Assembly: GCF_965363235.1 (NCBI RefSeq)
Contig: NC_134844.1
Span: 17,218,646-17,282,645, forward strand
Origin: Mytilus galloprovincialis
Taxonomy: Eukaryota; Mollusca; Bivalvia; Mytilida; Mytilidae
Direction: 5' to 3'
Length of the DNA stretch: 64,000 nucleotides
In this document: one piece after another, positions 37,031-49,643 of the stretch
Position numbering within the stretch: the first letter of the stretch is position 1
Layout of the letters: each line of letters starts with the position of its first letter
Program-made: the position numbers and the translations under genes
Notes under the pieces: model-generated
Database searches by the model: none
What the model saw: the letters and a program-made list of their open reading frames with translations, nothing else
What the model was told of the DNA's origin: nothing

Positions 37031-37597
37031 TTCATATTTTCTTTTTTCTAATTAGTCATTGAACGAGGCTGACACGTTTTGTTAAGAAAAGAAAAATATT
37101 AATTGTTAATGACCTTTTATAGATAACAGCATTTCAGGTTCAATGATAATAAATTGTTTTCTTTCAAATATTCGGCTTTGAGTGTTCATGATACATGTAT
37201 TTTGTCATTCAACCACATAATTAATGTACGATGAAGTATGTACTCACACGTCCATTGATTGTAAAATTTGACATAAATTGTAAATAATTATTGTGATAAG
37301 TTGGTGTCTACGGTACTGTAGGGCCATACAGTGACTATCACTTCAAGTGATTACTTTGGGAAAGTGTAGTCTTTAAAAAATTCGATAAATAGTTGTGACA
37401 GCGATAATCCCGATATTTCATGTTCGATAGATATCTAAACTCGTCAGTTGGAGTCATCAGGCAATGAAAAAGTAACATGTATTCAATGAGCTTTCCTATA
37501 GACGAATTGTATCAAGTAAAACTCGCTAATAAATATTTACTGGTACCGTTAATGTTATTACTACCACTACGTCGATATCCCTGCTGATGACATGTAT

Positions 37598-38829
37598 GGC
37601 CCTGTTCACATTGACCTAAACTCTCGACCGGTGTTGTGTTAGTGTAACTCACACGTAAACTAAACACAATTACGTACCCATTGATAAAACGTAATGTTTA
37701 CATGTAGTTCAAATCATGTTTTGTCTACATGCAGTCGATAGTCAATGTAGGGCTTGTGTACGTTAAGTGTACACAAAACTTAGCATTTAGAACTTTAATT
37801 TTACCATTTATATTTAAGGAAGGAACGATTTCTGAAAAAAAGATATTTATAACAATTATTAATAAAATATTTTACACAAATATTTGTCTAAACTTGATAT
37901 ATTTATTTGTTATAAAAAAATTAAGGTAGCTTTATTTTACCCCTTATCATTCATTTGAAAAGGTCTTCCCGAAACGACTGGACGTACACGGAAATATTTG
38001 CCACTGTCTTTCCTCAAACAACGATTCACTCATAAATGCATTATTAAAAAAAAGTGTGAGATAAATTGTTTTGAATGTCTAGTATCTCAGATCCCTTAAA
38101 ATACACTTAGAAATAAAAAAATAATAAAAAACATTACCCCCTCCCTTTGCCAAGTACTCCTTGGAGATGAAATACCATTTGAAAGAAACAGAAAAGATAA
38201 AAATGAAGTGATTCTTTATATCTCAATCCCTTTTCTTCGTCTGTAAGCACACTGGTAAAGCCTACGTTTTTCAATGCGTAATCGAGACATCTATGGTATC
38301 TTTAAACTACTACAAATCGTCAAAATGTCTTTCTTACAGGAGCACCCACTTAACTTCAAAAAGGGGGGGGGTATATTTTTTTTTCGCGCAAACGTTGTAT
38401 TCATTTTTTTTTTCAATGCCAGCAATCAAATATTTTTTTTTCAATATTTAACACTGTGATGTATGGGCAAACTCTGGATTTAGAATATTTTTATCATCTC
38501 TATGACCAGAATTTACTTTTTTTTTTTTATCAAATTGGAGATCAGAATTTGTTTAAAGAAAAATCCATCCACCCTTTTTGAAGTCAAATGGTCGTTCCCT
38601 AACTGCTAAAAAAGTTGTCCGAAAAGTTTGCATTCGGTTCTACGTAAATAACATTTAAATGACAAATAGTAAATGTGACATATAGTTTACGAGTGTGAAC
38701 AAATCTTATGTACAGGTAATTAAACAAGGTTTATAGATGTGAACAAATTTAATGTGAAACCAGTGTACATTACATTAAACTAAATGTAAACATGTTTACT
38801 GTACATGGCGTTTTGGTGTAAACACGGCC
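37598..38829. mobile_element. Second copy of the Harbinger-like element, downstream of gene B
   Basis: It begins GGCCCTGTTCACAT and ends GTAAACACGGCC. It shares the internal order of the intron 2 copy: 'catgcagtcga-agtcaatg', 'ttaccccctccctttgcca', 'gagtgtgaa-aaatcttatg'. Its flanks (TAT and TTA) do not give a clean duplication. It has the same orientation as the intron copy. Confidence 0.65.
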
Positions 38830-39280
38830 TTAGTCCCGCAAGGTTTCATAATCACATAAGCTTGTACTACATTAATTAATACATGTTACTGCAATGCATG
38901 TAAATACGGATTTTGTAATAATAAAATTTGCCGTAACAACAATTTTGAAAATATTTGAAATCAAGGAATATATCTTCCGCATACAAAGTTCTACTTCCTG
39001 GCCAGGCTTTGGCTGTAATTTTTGGCCATGTTTGTTTAAAAAAAGTTATTTTGATTGGTTTGTTATAAGCTTTTGATTTACAAATATTTTGGTCTAAAAC
39101 ATAACTGAAAAGACATTTACTGTCGAAATGCACATCTGGTACAAAAAACAAATAGTACTGTTCATGTTGTTGATACTAAAAAGATATATCCGCTTTTCCA
39201 TGGAAATCCCAATTGATTTGGTTCTGATTATTTTGTTTTCACCCACTTTTATTTCTTAGATGGTTGGTATATGATATGGT

Positions 39281-39603
39281 GTTTGATTGCATTGATATCC
39301 GCATCGTAAGCGAGAGCCTTATCCCCACTGCTACCGGGGTTAACATTATCAATTGGCAAATCAAGCCATTTAAACTGTACTTTGAAAATGATTGAAATAT
39401 ATGAAATAATTCACTAAAAATCTTGATAAAACTAAAGGGGGGGGGTCTCAACACTCGCAGGTGCGTGTAGCTCACAGCTTGATGATATGAGGGAAAGTAA
39501 ATGTGTTTTATAAATCACAAGTCTACTACCAATAATTATGCACACTTTTTCGAATTTCGTAAATTTTTCGTTTTTGTACCTTTTCGCATGGACTGGCTCA
39601 TAT
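39281..39603. repeat. Direct repeat, first copy (323 bp)
   Basis: By eye it is identical to 40418-40745 except for the length of a G run (9 against 14). Both end in the same 30-bp sequence that is found inverted at 39957-39986. Confidence 0.9.
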
Positions 39604-39986
39604 AGGTGATATCGGCGAAAGTACCAAGCAAAGCCTATGTATAGTAAAAGAGTGATTTCGTCCTAACTTTTTAAAAAATCAACATATTTTAGATGTGTTT
39701 TTTGCAAACTAGATGTTTTGATAGATGCCAAATCCATTTGAAACATCAAATCGTTGCTAAAATATTTGGAATATGGACTTTTTGCTGATTGGTGTATGGT
39801 TGCTAAGGGGAGAATTTTAGTTGCTAGGGATAATTATATGTCAATATTTGCATTAGATTATAACGTTGGATATGAAGTATTATAAGTATTTCGATATTTC
39901 ATTGCTTTTTGGCAATTTCGATTTTTTTGTTTTTTTGTGATTTTGAAAATGATAATTGAGCCAGTCCATGCGAAAAGGTACAAAAA
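39571..39986. mobile_element. Small element with perfect 30-bp inverted ends
   Basis: 39571-39600 ('tttttgtaccttttcgcatg' onward) and 39957-39986 are exact reverse complements. The 416-bp span has no coding frame. No target duplication was identified. Confidence 0.6.
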
Positions 39987-40389
39987 GTCCTTTTGGTAAA
40001 CTTTACAGGACACGTTATCAAAGTTTGTTATAGTATTTTTGAAAAACGATTTTATCCGAAAAAAAATTACATTAATGTAAACATTCATAAGATTGTCAAT
40101 TCTATCCCGAATTTGTCAACTAAAACAGAAGAAGACGTAGAAATATCTGAATTTTTGGTATTTGAGCAAGTGTAAAATCATTTGTTCCCCGGACTAGTGC
40201 TATACCGACCAGAAACTATAAAAATTTATGACACTACAGAGACAAAAGTCAATAATTTCCGTCAGTTCTACAGGTTTAAAGAAAGTAAGACAACATTTAA
40301 ACATGAGGGAAAATACAAAAACTATGACATCTTGTGTTTTAGAAATTGAAATTTAAGTTAAGTTATTTAATATTATATAAATCAACTTT

Positions 40390-40478
40390 AGTTGCACGGG
40401 ATTCGAACCGTTGCCCGGTTTGATTGCATTGATATCCGCATCGTAAGCGAGAGCCTTATCCCCACTGCTACCGGGGTT
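40390..40478 (-). mobile_element. tRNA-like SINE head
   Basis: On the - strand an A-box-like 'gtagcagtggggataaggc' is followed by an anticodon-arm-like segment and a B-box 'ggttcgaatccc'. An extra ~25 bp between the arms, and the surrounding repeat, argue against a functional tRNA gene. The first direct repeat lacks the B-box part. Confidence 0.45.
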
Positions 40479-40745
40479 AACATTATCAATTGGCAAATCA
40501 AGCCATTTAAACTGTACTTTGAAAATGATTGAAATATATGAAATAATTCACTAAAAATCTTGATAAAACTAAAGGGGGGGGGGGGGGTCTCAACACTCGC
40601 AGGTGCGTGTAGCTCACAGCTTGATGATATGAGGGAAAGTAAATGTGTTTTATAAATCACAAGTCTACTACCAATAATTATGCACACTTTTTCGAATTTC
40701 GTAAATTTTTCGTTTTTGTACCTTTTCGCATGGACTGGCTCATAT
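40418..40745. repeat. Direct repeat, second copy (328 bp)
   Basis: It matches 39281-39603 base for base apart from five extra G. The near absence of divergence implies a recent duplication or gene conversion. Confidence 0.9.
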
Positions 40746-43700
40746 CATACAGCTTCTATGTATACGAAAGTCACCCTGTTTAATGGGTTGTTACTCCCAA
40801 AATACTGTTTTACTTTTCTTACATCTTTATAAGCAAAAGAAATATCTACGAAATTATATTTTAAAATGTTTGTTACATTCTCAGGAAGGTTTGACAGCTT
40901 CGAACCGAATTGACAAACTAACAACTAACTAGAGTTATCTATCTTTTATAATTAAAATTTTAGCTTTGTTTTTTATACTCAAAACTAAACTGTTTAGACC
41001 TAGCGATTTATATTTGAGATCCATGGGTCCTAATATAGCTTGTAAAATGAGATTAAGGTCAACAGGCAAGGTCATGTTAAAAGGTCGCTTGTTCCTGTAT
41101 CATATCTGAAACCTATCAGCATATGTATGTTTGTGATGGCAATATAATGTGTTTAGTGTGGAACAATTCTATGACATATTATTTGTGTTATTTCTCCTGA
41201 AATATTTAAAATGACAGTTAAATGAATATTGTTTCAATATTGTACAGGATAAAGCCATATGATCTTTTTCAAATATTTGATGACATTTTACCTTAAAATT
41301 GTAAAAAGGTAGTGCCCATGCGTAAACGGTAAGTTACCATTTTCTGGACTGTTTTAAACCATCTTTAAACCCGAATTAGCACATTATCTCCTTTATTACA
41401 CACAAAGGTATATAGAAGCCATAACATTTTGGAATCGGTGTAAATACAGCTATCAATTAAGTCAGAAGTGACTATTTCTAAACTTAACGTATCAAAATAT
41501 CTCCTAAATTTCATGCAAGAGTATAACGAACCCATATATTTTTTGAATCAGTGTAATTAGCTATCATAATCTGGTATTTGTATTGAGTTTTCATGTATTG
41601 TGCCCATGTCTCTTGTCAAATTTTCGTTGACTTATCACTCAAACGTGTAAGTATTTTTTTTAAACATTTTCTGTTGCATACATTTATGTTAATGTACTGA
41701 TATTTCATTGACTGTATTGCCAACACGGCCTGGCGTAGTGAACAAGATAAATTTATGGTGTCGAATGAATGAAAGTTGTAACAAATTCGCTGAGTAGACA
41801 CCGACACAAATCATTTGAGTTTTTGTAGGATTCGTTTCGATTTGTTTGATCAGTCTTAAGTTTTCTATGTTGTGTTTTGTGAACTGTGGTTTGTCTGTTG
41901 GTCTTTTTTCTATTTTAGCCATGGCGTTGTCAGTTTGTTTTTACTTATAAGTTTCAATGTTCCTTTTATATCTGTAGCATCTCTCTCTTTAAGTATGATA
42001 AATGTATGGATAAGAAACAACACTTTCTTAAGTCTATGCGTCCAAAACATTGCGGTTTCGTTAATGAATTCAGCACAGACCTGTCAGAAACATTTTTATG
42101 TGTGACAAAACATTAAGGAGACATATTTTGGTTTACATAATGTTGTAACAAGAAACTTTATATTGCAATGTGTCAATGGTCTATTTTAGGCAATTTAAAA
42201 AAAAAGCCTTTACATCCATTTGAATCAAAGTAATTTATAATTGAAACCAAAAAGGATGTTTATATCTCCATTGTAGTATGTTTATAAAATTTCAACTCCA
42301 AAGCTTTACTCGAATCTCATTACACTTAAAAGTATGATTTAACATTTTTAACTTTACTCAACGGATTTGAATGTAATATCTGGAATGTGTTATCTATTCG
42401 TTGGATGTGTTTGAGCTTTTGATTTTAGCATTTGACTAGGGACTTTCCTTTTTTGAAGTTTCCCCGGAGTTCGATATTTTGTGATTTAACTTTTGAAATA
42501 CATCAATTTGATTGCCTCTTTCACCTTGATATTTTTCCTTTTGACATGACAGTGCATATATATGGGTTGTTCAATAAACTCAGGACATACACGTAAGAAC
42601 AGTTTCTGCTTGATGATTGGACAAAAAGTTACTTCGCTTATTATTTAGTAGTAGGACACATTTCATTAAACTATTTCAAATTGAAATATTGGAATGTAAC
42701 TTACTTACTTTTGAAATTGGTGTCTTTCTTGCCGAATAAAGCAGATGTTTCAAACGATGTTAACATGCTGTGTTTGAGCTGGATGGCGATCGTTTGTGAC
42801 TTCAGAAAAAGCCTTTTTTTATCAGTGTCAAATTATCTTTAAGGTACGGTGTCCAAGAGTTTTAAATTTGTGTGTCAATTGGTTTATATGGCGAGCTGTC
42901 TCATTGCCAACCATACCACATCTTCTTAATTTTATACTACCCAATTCAAACAAATTAAATCAAATTAAAAAGAATATGAACACATCTATTCTAGATATTT
43001 GCAATTTGTCAGAAGTCTACCTTCTACAAGGAAATGCTCAATCGTTTGTTAAATTTAATATGTTCAGTAATTTTAAAGTATGGACTGGAGTTTTCTTCAG
43101 CTCAACTATTTAAGGACTTCGCTTATTCATGAAGCCTAAAAAGAACCATTCTTGCACAGTTCAGTTCAGCATTCATCCTACAAATATATATAAGAACTGT
43201 TCACACATATTATCATTGATGGTTTACCCCAACGAAGATTGCTGCTTACGAAGAACATGAAGAAGCTACAAGACCAATTGATGTCATCCCTTAAAATATT
43301 TTACAGATCTGATGTAAATTATTTCCTTTTCACAAATACAATTTTTTTTCTAACGAGTTCTTAAGGACCTCCAACTTGCAATTGATCGCAAGCATCCGTA
43401 AAAACCTAGCTGTTGGCTATGATCAATTCGCCACATTTTGCGACAACTCACAGACACTTTTATCAGTAAGTATCGTTTACCGCTAGTAAATCATGCGAGA
43501 CAACACGTCACAACTCGCATAGATCCGTAAAAAATCAATTGAAAAATAATTCACATATCAGATCGATACAAATAACATTAAAAACACTTACAAAAGACAC
43601 AAAAGACAGATCTTCCTGGTATCTGTGAATAAGACGACAACACACTGGACATAACTGTGAGTACTTGCAGTTACTGAACGCTAAAATCCATAACATCTAC

Positions 43701-44092
43701 TACAAATCATGTAGCTCAGGTTAAGAATATGAATACTTTAGCTTTTCCTGCCAAAATCTGTTTTGTTTTAATTTGGGCGTTTGGTTTTTTATCTTATTGA
43801 AGTATATCCCGCCTATCTATTGTGCTGGTTGTTTGAACACACAAAGAAGAATATATTTTATATTGTTTTATTGTTTTTAATACCTTAAGTACATGCGTTT
43901 TAATTCCAAGCCTTTTAGATACATGTACCTATGTCAAAAAAATAAGTTTTCTAAGTGTAAGATGTGTCTTTCAAAACTTTTCTATTCCAACATCATGATA
44001 ATACCATTGCATGTAATGCGTCAAAGCTGTAGGAGTAAAAATCATCCTCTTTTTGGTGTCTTCCCGATTGTCCCACTTTTTGAAATTACAGG

Positions 44093-45735
44093 TAACTAGA
44101 GGCTCTAAAGAGCCTGTGTCGCTCACCTTGGTCTATGTGAATATTAAACAAAGGAAGCAGATTGAAAATTGACTACAAAGTTCAATAACTCCTACAGGGG
44201 TCAATTGACCATTTCGTTCATGTTGACTTATTTGTAGATCTTACTTTGCTGAAAATTATTGCTGTTTATAGTTTACCTATATCTATAATAATATTCAATA
44301 TAATAACCAAAAACAGCAAAATGTCCTTAAAATTACCAATTCAGGGGCCGCAACCCAAAAACAGGTTGTCCAATTCATCTGAAAATTTCAGGGCAGATAG
44401 ATCTTGACCTGATTAACAATTTTACTTCATGTCAGATTTTCTCTAAATTATTTGGTTTTTGAGTTATAAGCCAAAAACTGCATTTTACCCCTGTGTTCTA
44501 TTTTTAGCAGTGGCGGCCATCTTGGTTTGATGGCCAGGTCACCGGACACATTTTTTAAACAAGAAATCCCAAAGATGATTGTGGCCAAGTTTGGATCAAT
44601 TTGGCACAGCAGTTTCAGAGAAGAAGATTTTAGTAAAAGATATATAAAATTTACGAAAAATGGTTAAAAATTGACTTTAAAGGGCAATAACTCCTAAAGA
44701 GGTCAACTGACCATTTTGGTCATGTTGACTTATTTGTAACTCTGACCTTGCTGAACATTATTGCTGTTTACAGTTTACCTATATCTATAATAATATTCAA
44801 TATAATAACCAAAAACAGCAAAATTTCCTTAAAATTAACAATTCAGGGGCCGCAACCCAAAAACAGGTTGTCCAATTCATCTGAAAATTTCAGGGCAGAT
44901 AGATCTTCGCCTGATTAACAATTTTATCCAATGTCAGATTAGCTCTAAATGCTTTGGGTTTTGAGTTATAAGCCAAAAACTGCATTTTACCCCTATGTTC
45001 TATTTATAGCCATGGCGGTCATCTTGGTTAGTTGGCGGGGTCACCGGACACAATTTTTAAACTAGATACCCCAATGATGATTGTGGCCAAGTTTCAAATA
45101 ATTTGGTCCAGCAGTTTCAGAGGAGAAGATTTTTCTAAAAGATTACTAAGATTTACGAAAAATGGTTAAAAATTGACTATAAAGGGCAATAACTCCTAAA
45201 GTGGTCAACTGATCATTTTGGTCATTTGACTTATTTGTAGATCTTTCTTTGCTGAACATTATTGCTTTTTACAGTTTATCTCTATCTAAAATAATATTCA
45301 AGATAATAACCAAAAACAGCAAAATTTCCTTAAAATTACCAATTCAGGGGCAGCAACCTAACAACGGAATGTCAGATTCATCTGAAAATTTCAGAGCAGA
45401 TAGATCTTAACCTGATTAACAATATTACCCTTTGTCAGATTTGCCCTAAATGCTTTGGTTTTTGAGTTATAAGCCAAAAACTGCATTTTACCCCTATGTT
45501 CTATTTATAGCCATGGCGGCCATCTTGGTTAGTTGGCGGGGTCACCGGACACAATTTTTAAACTAGATACCCCAATGATGATTGTGGCCAAGTTTGGTTA
45601 AATTTGGCCTAGTAGTTTCAGAGGAGAAGATTTTTGTAAAAGTTAACGCAGGACGACGACGGACGACGACGGACGACGGACGCCAAGTGATGAGAAAAGC
45701 TCACTTGGCCCTTCGGGCCAGGTGAGCTAAAAAGG
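44093..45735. repeat. Element with three ~500-bp tandem units
   Basis: Units begin near 44162, 44661 and 45165. They share 'ataactcctaaag', 'aaaaacagcaaaatttcctt', 'caattcaggggccgcaaccc', 'gcagatagatctt' and 'gatgattgtggccaagttt'. The 5' edge has 'cctgtgtcgctcaccttggt'. The 3' edge has a 'gacgacgg' tract, then 'gctcacttggcccttcgggc'. I recognise these ends from widespread bivalve repeats. A relative lies in reverse orientation at 62520-63345. Confidence 0.85.
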
Positions 45736-45934
45736 TAATGGCATTTTGTTGGACAATTGGGAAGTTTTAAATTTGGGACAATTGGGAATTGTTTTGATAG
45801 TGATAATAACTTGTGTTTATAGTTTGAAGCAGTTAATTACAGGTTACTAATCAACGTATTTCATAAAGTATGAAAAAAAAATGAAAAAACAACATTTACC
45901 TATTTTACAATTGAACAAATACAATCAAAATTTT

Positions 45935-46262
45935 AGTCTTAGATGCACGATTTTTTTTTATTGGCTTTGAACTAGCTGTCAGTAACTACGAGTACTCTCA
46001 GATCTATTCTTAGTGTCTAAGTGTCTTTATTGTGTGGATGCATAAGTAAGATGGTTTTTTGTTAGTACACCTCTGATGAGATAAGCATATTTCAACTGGT
46101 TACAATATGTTTTACATGTTTCATATCAGGGCCTTTTATAGCTGAATATGCGGTATGGGCTATGTTCATTTTTGAAAGCCATATGGTGACATGTAGTTTT
46201 TAATTTCTATGTCATTTGGTCTCTTGTGGAGAGTTGTCTCATTGGCGATCATACCACATCTT
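45935..46262. repeat. Mussel-type dispersed repeat
   Basis: It contains 'ctttgaactagctgtcagta', 'cagggccttttatagctgaa' and 'gagttgtctcattggcgatc', colinear with 32320-32880. It accounts for the C-terminal part of a 112-residue ORF on the - strand. Confidence 0.8.
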
Positions 46263-46523
46263 CTTATTTTTAGTGTAAGTTTGGTTCTTGCAAAGACACT
46301 GGAAGTATTTGAAAAAATACAAATATAGATTCTCGGAAAGGTTGATCTTGCAGAATTCAAGACAGCAACTTCGTTTTCAATAAAGAAAGTAGTTGAGTTA
46401 AGATGAATCTGACGTTGGGTGTTAGTTGTTTTCAATAGTGCAGAGAATGTTGTATCAATGTCCCCCGACTTCCCTAGTAAAATTGCAAAGACCAGTGTAA
46501 ACATTTCTCTATCAACAATTTTA

Positions 46524-47086
46524 TAGTCGCCGTCAGCTGAAATTCGTAGCGGTTATCGGTAAAAATAATCCAAACTATCAATCGGGTTCACTCGAGATAT
46601 AGTTTTTCACATGCCATTCATAAATCGCAAAAAGAACAACCACTACTGACCTACCTTTTAAGTGATCATACTGTAATAATCCTGACCTTCACATTTTGCA
46701 AAATATTTTCCATTGTAATTCCGCAATCTTCGTTTCTATGAGGATCATTTGTTTACATATGACATTCGTCACTGTACGCAGTTTCCTGATATGTTCCTTT
46801 CATTGATGTTATAAGGTTTCCCGCCCTTTATGCAAATTTTATGAAATTGAACTCGACGGAAACACTTCCGGTAAAAACAATGGCTGATTCCACCATTCAA
46901 AATCGTCTATGAAAAAGTGAAGGTCAGGATTATTACAGTGCGATCACTTAAAAGGTAGGTCAGTAGTGGTTTTTCTTTTTGCGATTTGTGAATGGCATGT
47001 GAAAAACTATATCTCGAGTGAACGCGATTGATAGTTTGGATTATTTTTTACCGATAACCGCTACGAATTTCAGCTGACGGCGACTA
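46524..47086. mobile_element. MITE with ~175-bp inverted ends
   Basis: The ends start TAGTCGCCGTCAGCTGAAAT and match in inverted orientation over about 175 bp (46524-46700 with 46913-47086), with a ~210-bp centre. A TA dinucleotide flanks both sides (46522-46523, 47087-47088), as in Tc1/mariner-type insertions. No coding frame is visible. Confidence 0.88.
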
Positions 47087-47534
47087 TAGTGTAAAATGTA
47101 AATGAATTTTTACCTTCTTTTTTTATAATTACATGCATTATTTCTAAATCTATTTACAAACTTTATATAGAAAAAAAAGTTAAAATTACGTTATTGACAT
47201 TTGTTTTAAACATAACGTAACATAGTTGATATATTTCTTTTATCAAAAATATTACATTTTTTTAAACAAAAATGATTTAAAAACATTTTTGTTTATACTT
47301 TTAAAAAATCTATGACAAATGTGCAATAATCAATTCTTGTTTGTTTAGCAAAACAAACAACAGTTACCTTGTTTATTTAAGAACATTTTACCTCATGAAA
47401 TAATGTTGGACAATCAGAAATTTTCATGTGGGACATTGAGAACTCAAAAAATTTATAAAGTTGGACAATCGGGAAGGAATCCTCTTTTTTAACCAAAACA
47501 TCAGACGTAACGGTTTGTCACTGAATGAACGATT

Positions 47535-48262
47535 AAAGGAACTGCCACTGAATAACAAAAATAATGAAAAATAAAAATTGTCACCATCAATAGTAAAATA
47601 TGTACAGGTCTTAAGTGAGATAGCCTCTAAATAACACGAATAAAGACACATTAAGATTGTCATCATCAATAGTAAAATAGGGACCATAACAATATGTACA
47701 GGTCTTACGTGAGACAGTCTCTAAATAACACAAATAATGACAAATAAAGATTGTCATCATCAATAGTAAAATATGTACAGGTCTTAAGTGAGACAGCCTC
47801 TAAATAACACGAATAAAGACACATTACGATTGTCATCATCAATAGTAAAATAGGGACCATAACAATATGTGCAGGTTTTATGTGAGACAGCCTTTAAAAA
47901 ACACGAATAAAGACACATTAAAAAATGATCATCAATAGCCAAATTAGGAACATAACAATATGTCGTAGTCTAACGTGAGACAGCCTTTAAATAAAACGAA
48001 TAAAGACACATTGAAAATGATGATCAATAGCCGAATCGGGAACATAACAATATGTCATAGTTTTACGTGAGACAGCCTCTAAATAACACGAATAATGACA
48101 CATTAAAGATGGTCCTTATCAGCAGGCAAATAGGGACCATAACAATGTCCAGGTCGTAACGTAATGAATACGGGAACAGCCACTGAATAACACGAATTAT
48201 TACAAATTAATGGTCACCAACAACAGACAAATAGGGGCCATAACAATATGTTTAGGTCTAAC
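47535..48262. repeat. Minisatellite, about eight units of ~75-95 bp
   Basis: Units share 'aaataacacgaataaagaca', 'tcatcatcaatagtaaaata', 'gggaccataacaatatgt' and 'acgtgagacagcctctaaat'. The segment 'gggaccataacaat' is missing from some units, giving two length classes. Divergence rises toward the right. Confidence 0.88.
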
Positions 48263-48731
48263 TTTAATCCTAATAGAATAAAGTTTTATTACGTCGAATC
48301 TTATTTTAGAAATTCTTGCAGCAGCACTGAATGTTTATTGTGTCATTTGGTCAGCAATGTCGTAGTCTTATATTTGCACAAATGGGAAGCTATGAGTTTT
48401 GAATGTCTCTTTGGTATTTTCCACCTCTTTCTTTACATGTTTTATTGGGACCTTTTTTTAGTATATTCCATTTGCTAACGTCAGATCTTAAATAGAGGGT
48501 AACAACTATATGCAATAATGTTATCCTGACTTGAGACGATACCACACTAAGGTACCATAAAGTATAACAACTTATTACGAGGGTCCTAAACTTGCGAAAG
48601 GTATATTATCAAATTCATTCAATCCTCGAACGATACACCAAACATCCATCATAATATTTTGCCCGCGTTATACGGCTCAACCTTCAGGTTTTTTTGCACC
48701 AGTACAGCAATAAAATTATTGTAATACTCAC

Positions 48732-48885
48732 TTATATCCCATCATTCTACAAAACAGGTCTGCTTCCGGATTACCAATCGAAGTGTCTGCCAAAGGTCCC
48801 CAAATGTTGTTGTTATATAGTTCAACTCGTCCTTCGTTTTCTGTATTCGACCCTGCTAGTCGTACACGCACTTCTGGATTCATAC
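48732..48885 (-). pseudogene. SRCR/Ig copy 2, exon 8 (SRCR3, first half)
   Basis: It encodes NPEVRVRLAGSNTENEGRVE, YNNNIWGPLADTSIG and DLFCRMMGYK in an open frame. The acceptor is mutated: CCACTAAT, where copy 1 has CCACTAAG. Confidence 0.85.
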
Positions 48886-49452
48886 ATTAGTGGTAATTTA
48901 ATGGAAACAAGTAATTATGACTGTTTTGTTCCGTTATAATTTATTTTTTACAAAGTTATTGATACGTTTACTGGATCATGGATTCCATAAATCGGTTTTT
49001 AAAAACTATTGAAACAAGAAAAAGTACATTTTTTATTTCAGTATTGTGTTTTTTTCTTCTTTCGTAAATCAAACCTTAATTTTATTTGAGCACATACTTT
49101 TTTTTGATTATGAGTTGCTTATTTTAATAGTTCGTATCAATATCTATGTAAACAATACCTGCCTATATTAAACACAATTTAGTGAAAATGTAAGAAAACA
49201 ATCGTCAACTTGGGTGATTGGAACATTATTTCTATAAATGAAGAATCAATGATACTTCACATTTCTCATCCGTAATTATTATATCCTCAACATAATATTT
49301 TTCTATTTTTCGTGAATATTGTTTTTTTTTTGGGGGGGGGGGGCAGGGCCATACAAAGTGTTAAAATAAAGTGTACGTACATATAAGCATTTCAGCAGGT
49401 CAAGATTTTAATAAGGTCCATAGCGATCAGGTAAACATAATTATCTTTTCAA

Positions 49453-49643
49453 TCTACGCATGCGTGTTACCTTTACCGTATCGGTCCAACATCTTATAGC
49501 CATTGCCATGAACACTCTAAGATCACATACACATGATTTTTTCATACTACGCATGCGTGTTGCTTTTAAACTTACTTATTTCCATATCGGTCCAACATCT
49601 TATAGCCAATGCCATAGAAACTCCAAGATCACATCCACATGAT
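49453..49643. repeat. Local tandem duplication at the 3' edge of copy 2 exon 7
   Basis: 49453-49537 repeats 49548-49643, including 'ctacgcatgcgtgtt' and 'gtccaacatcttatagcca'. Copy 1 has a single version. The outer copy is more degraded and lacks the GTAAGT donor. Confidence 0.82.

Larger units (their letters stand above)
38830..43130. other. Intergenic region with repeats only
   Basis: No exon was recognised. It holds the 39281/40418 direct repeats, a 30-bp TIR element, a tRNA-like SINE head, and a fragment near 42400-42490 of the 'gtttgagcttttgattt' repeat also seen at 12330 and 34415. Confidence 0.5.

Noticed and set aside
40390..40478. Functional tRNA gene on the - strand
   Set aside because: A- and B-box-like sequences exist, but the arm geometry has a large insert and the unit is part of a repeat.
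46166..46504. 112-residue ORF on the - strand beginning MFTLVFAILLG (signal-like start)
   Set aside because: Its C-terminal part is translated mussel repeat, there is no family resemblance, and no splice partner was found.
48240..48480. Exon 9 equivalent in copy 2 hidden in the 76-residue + strand ORF region
   Set aside because: Similarity to copy 1 begins only at the intron sequence near 17400; nothing resembling YGEVTKNYDIPHLYG or GVKCRTEP was found between 43.8 and 48.3 kb.
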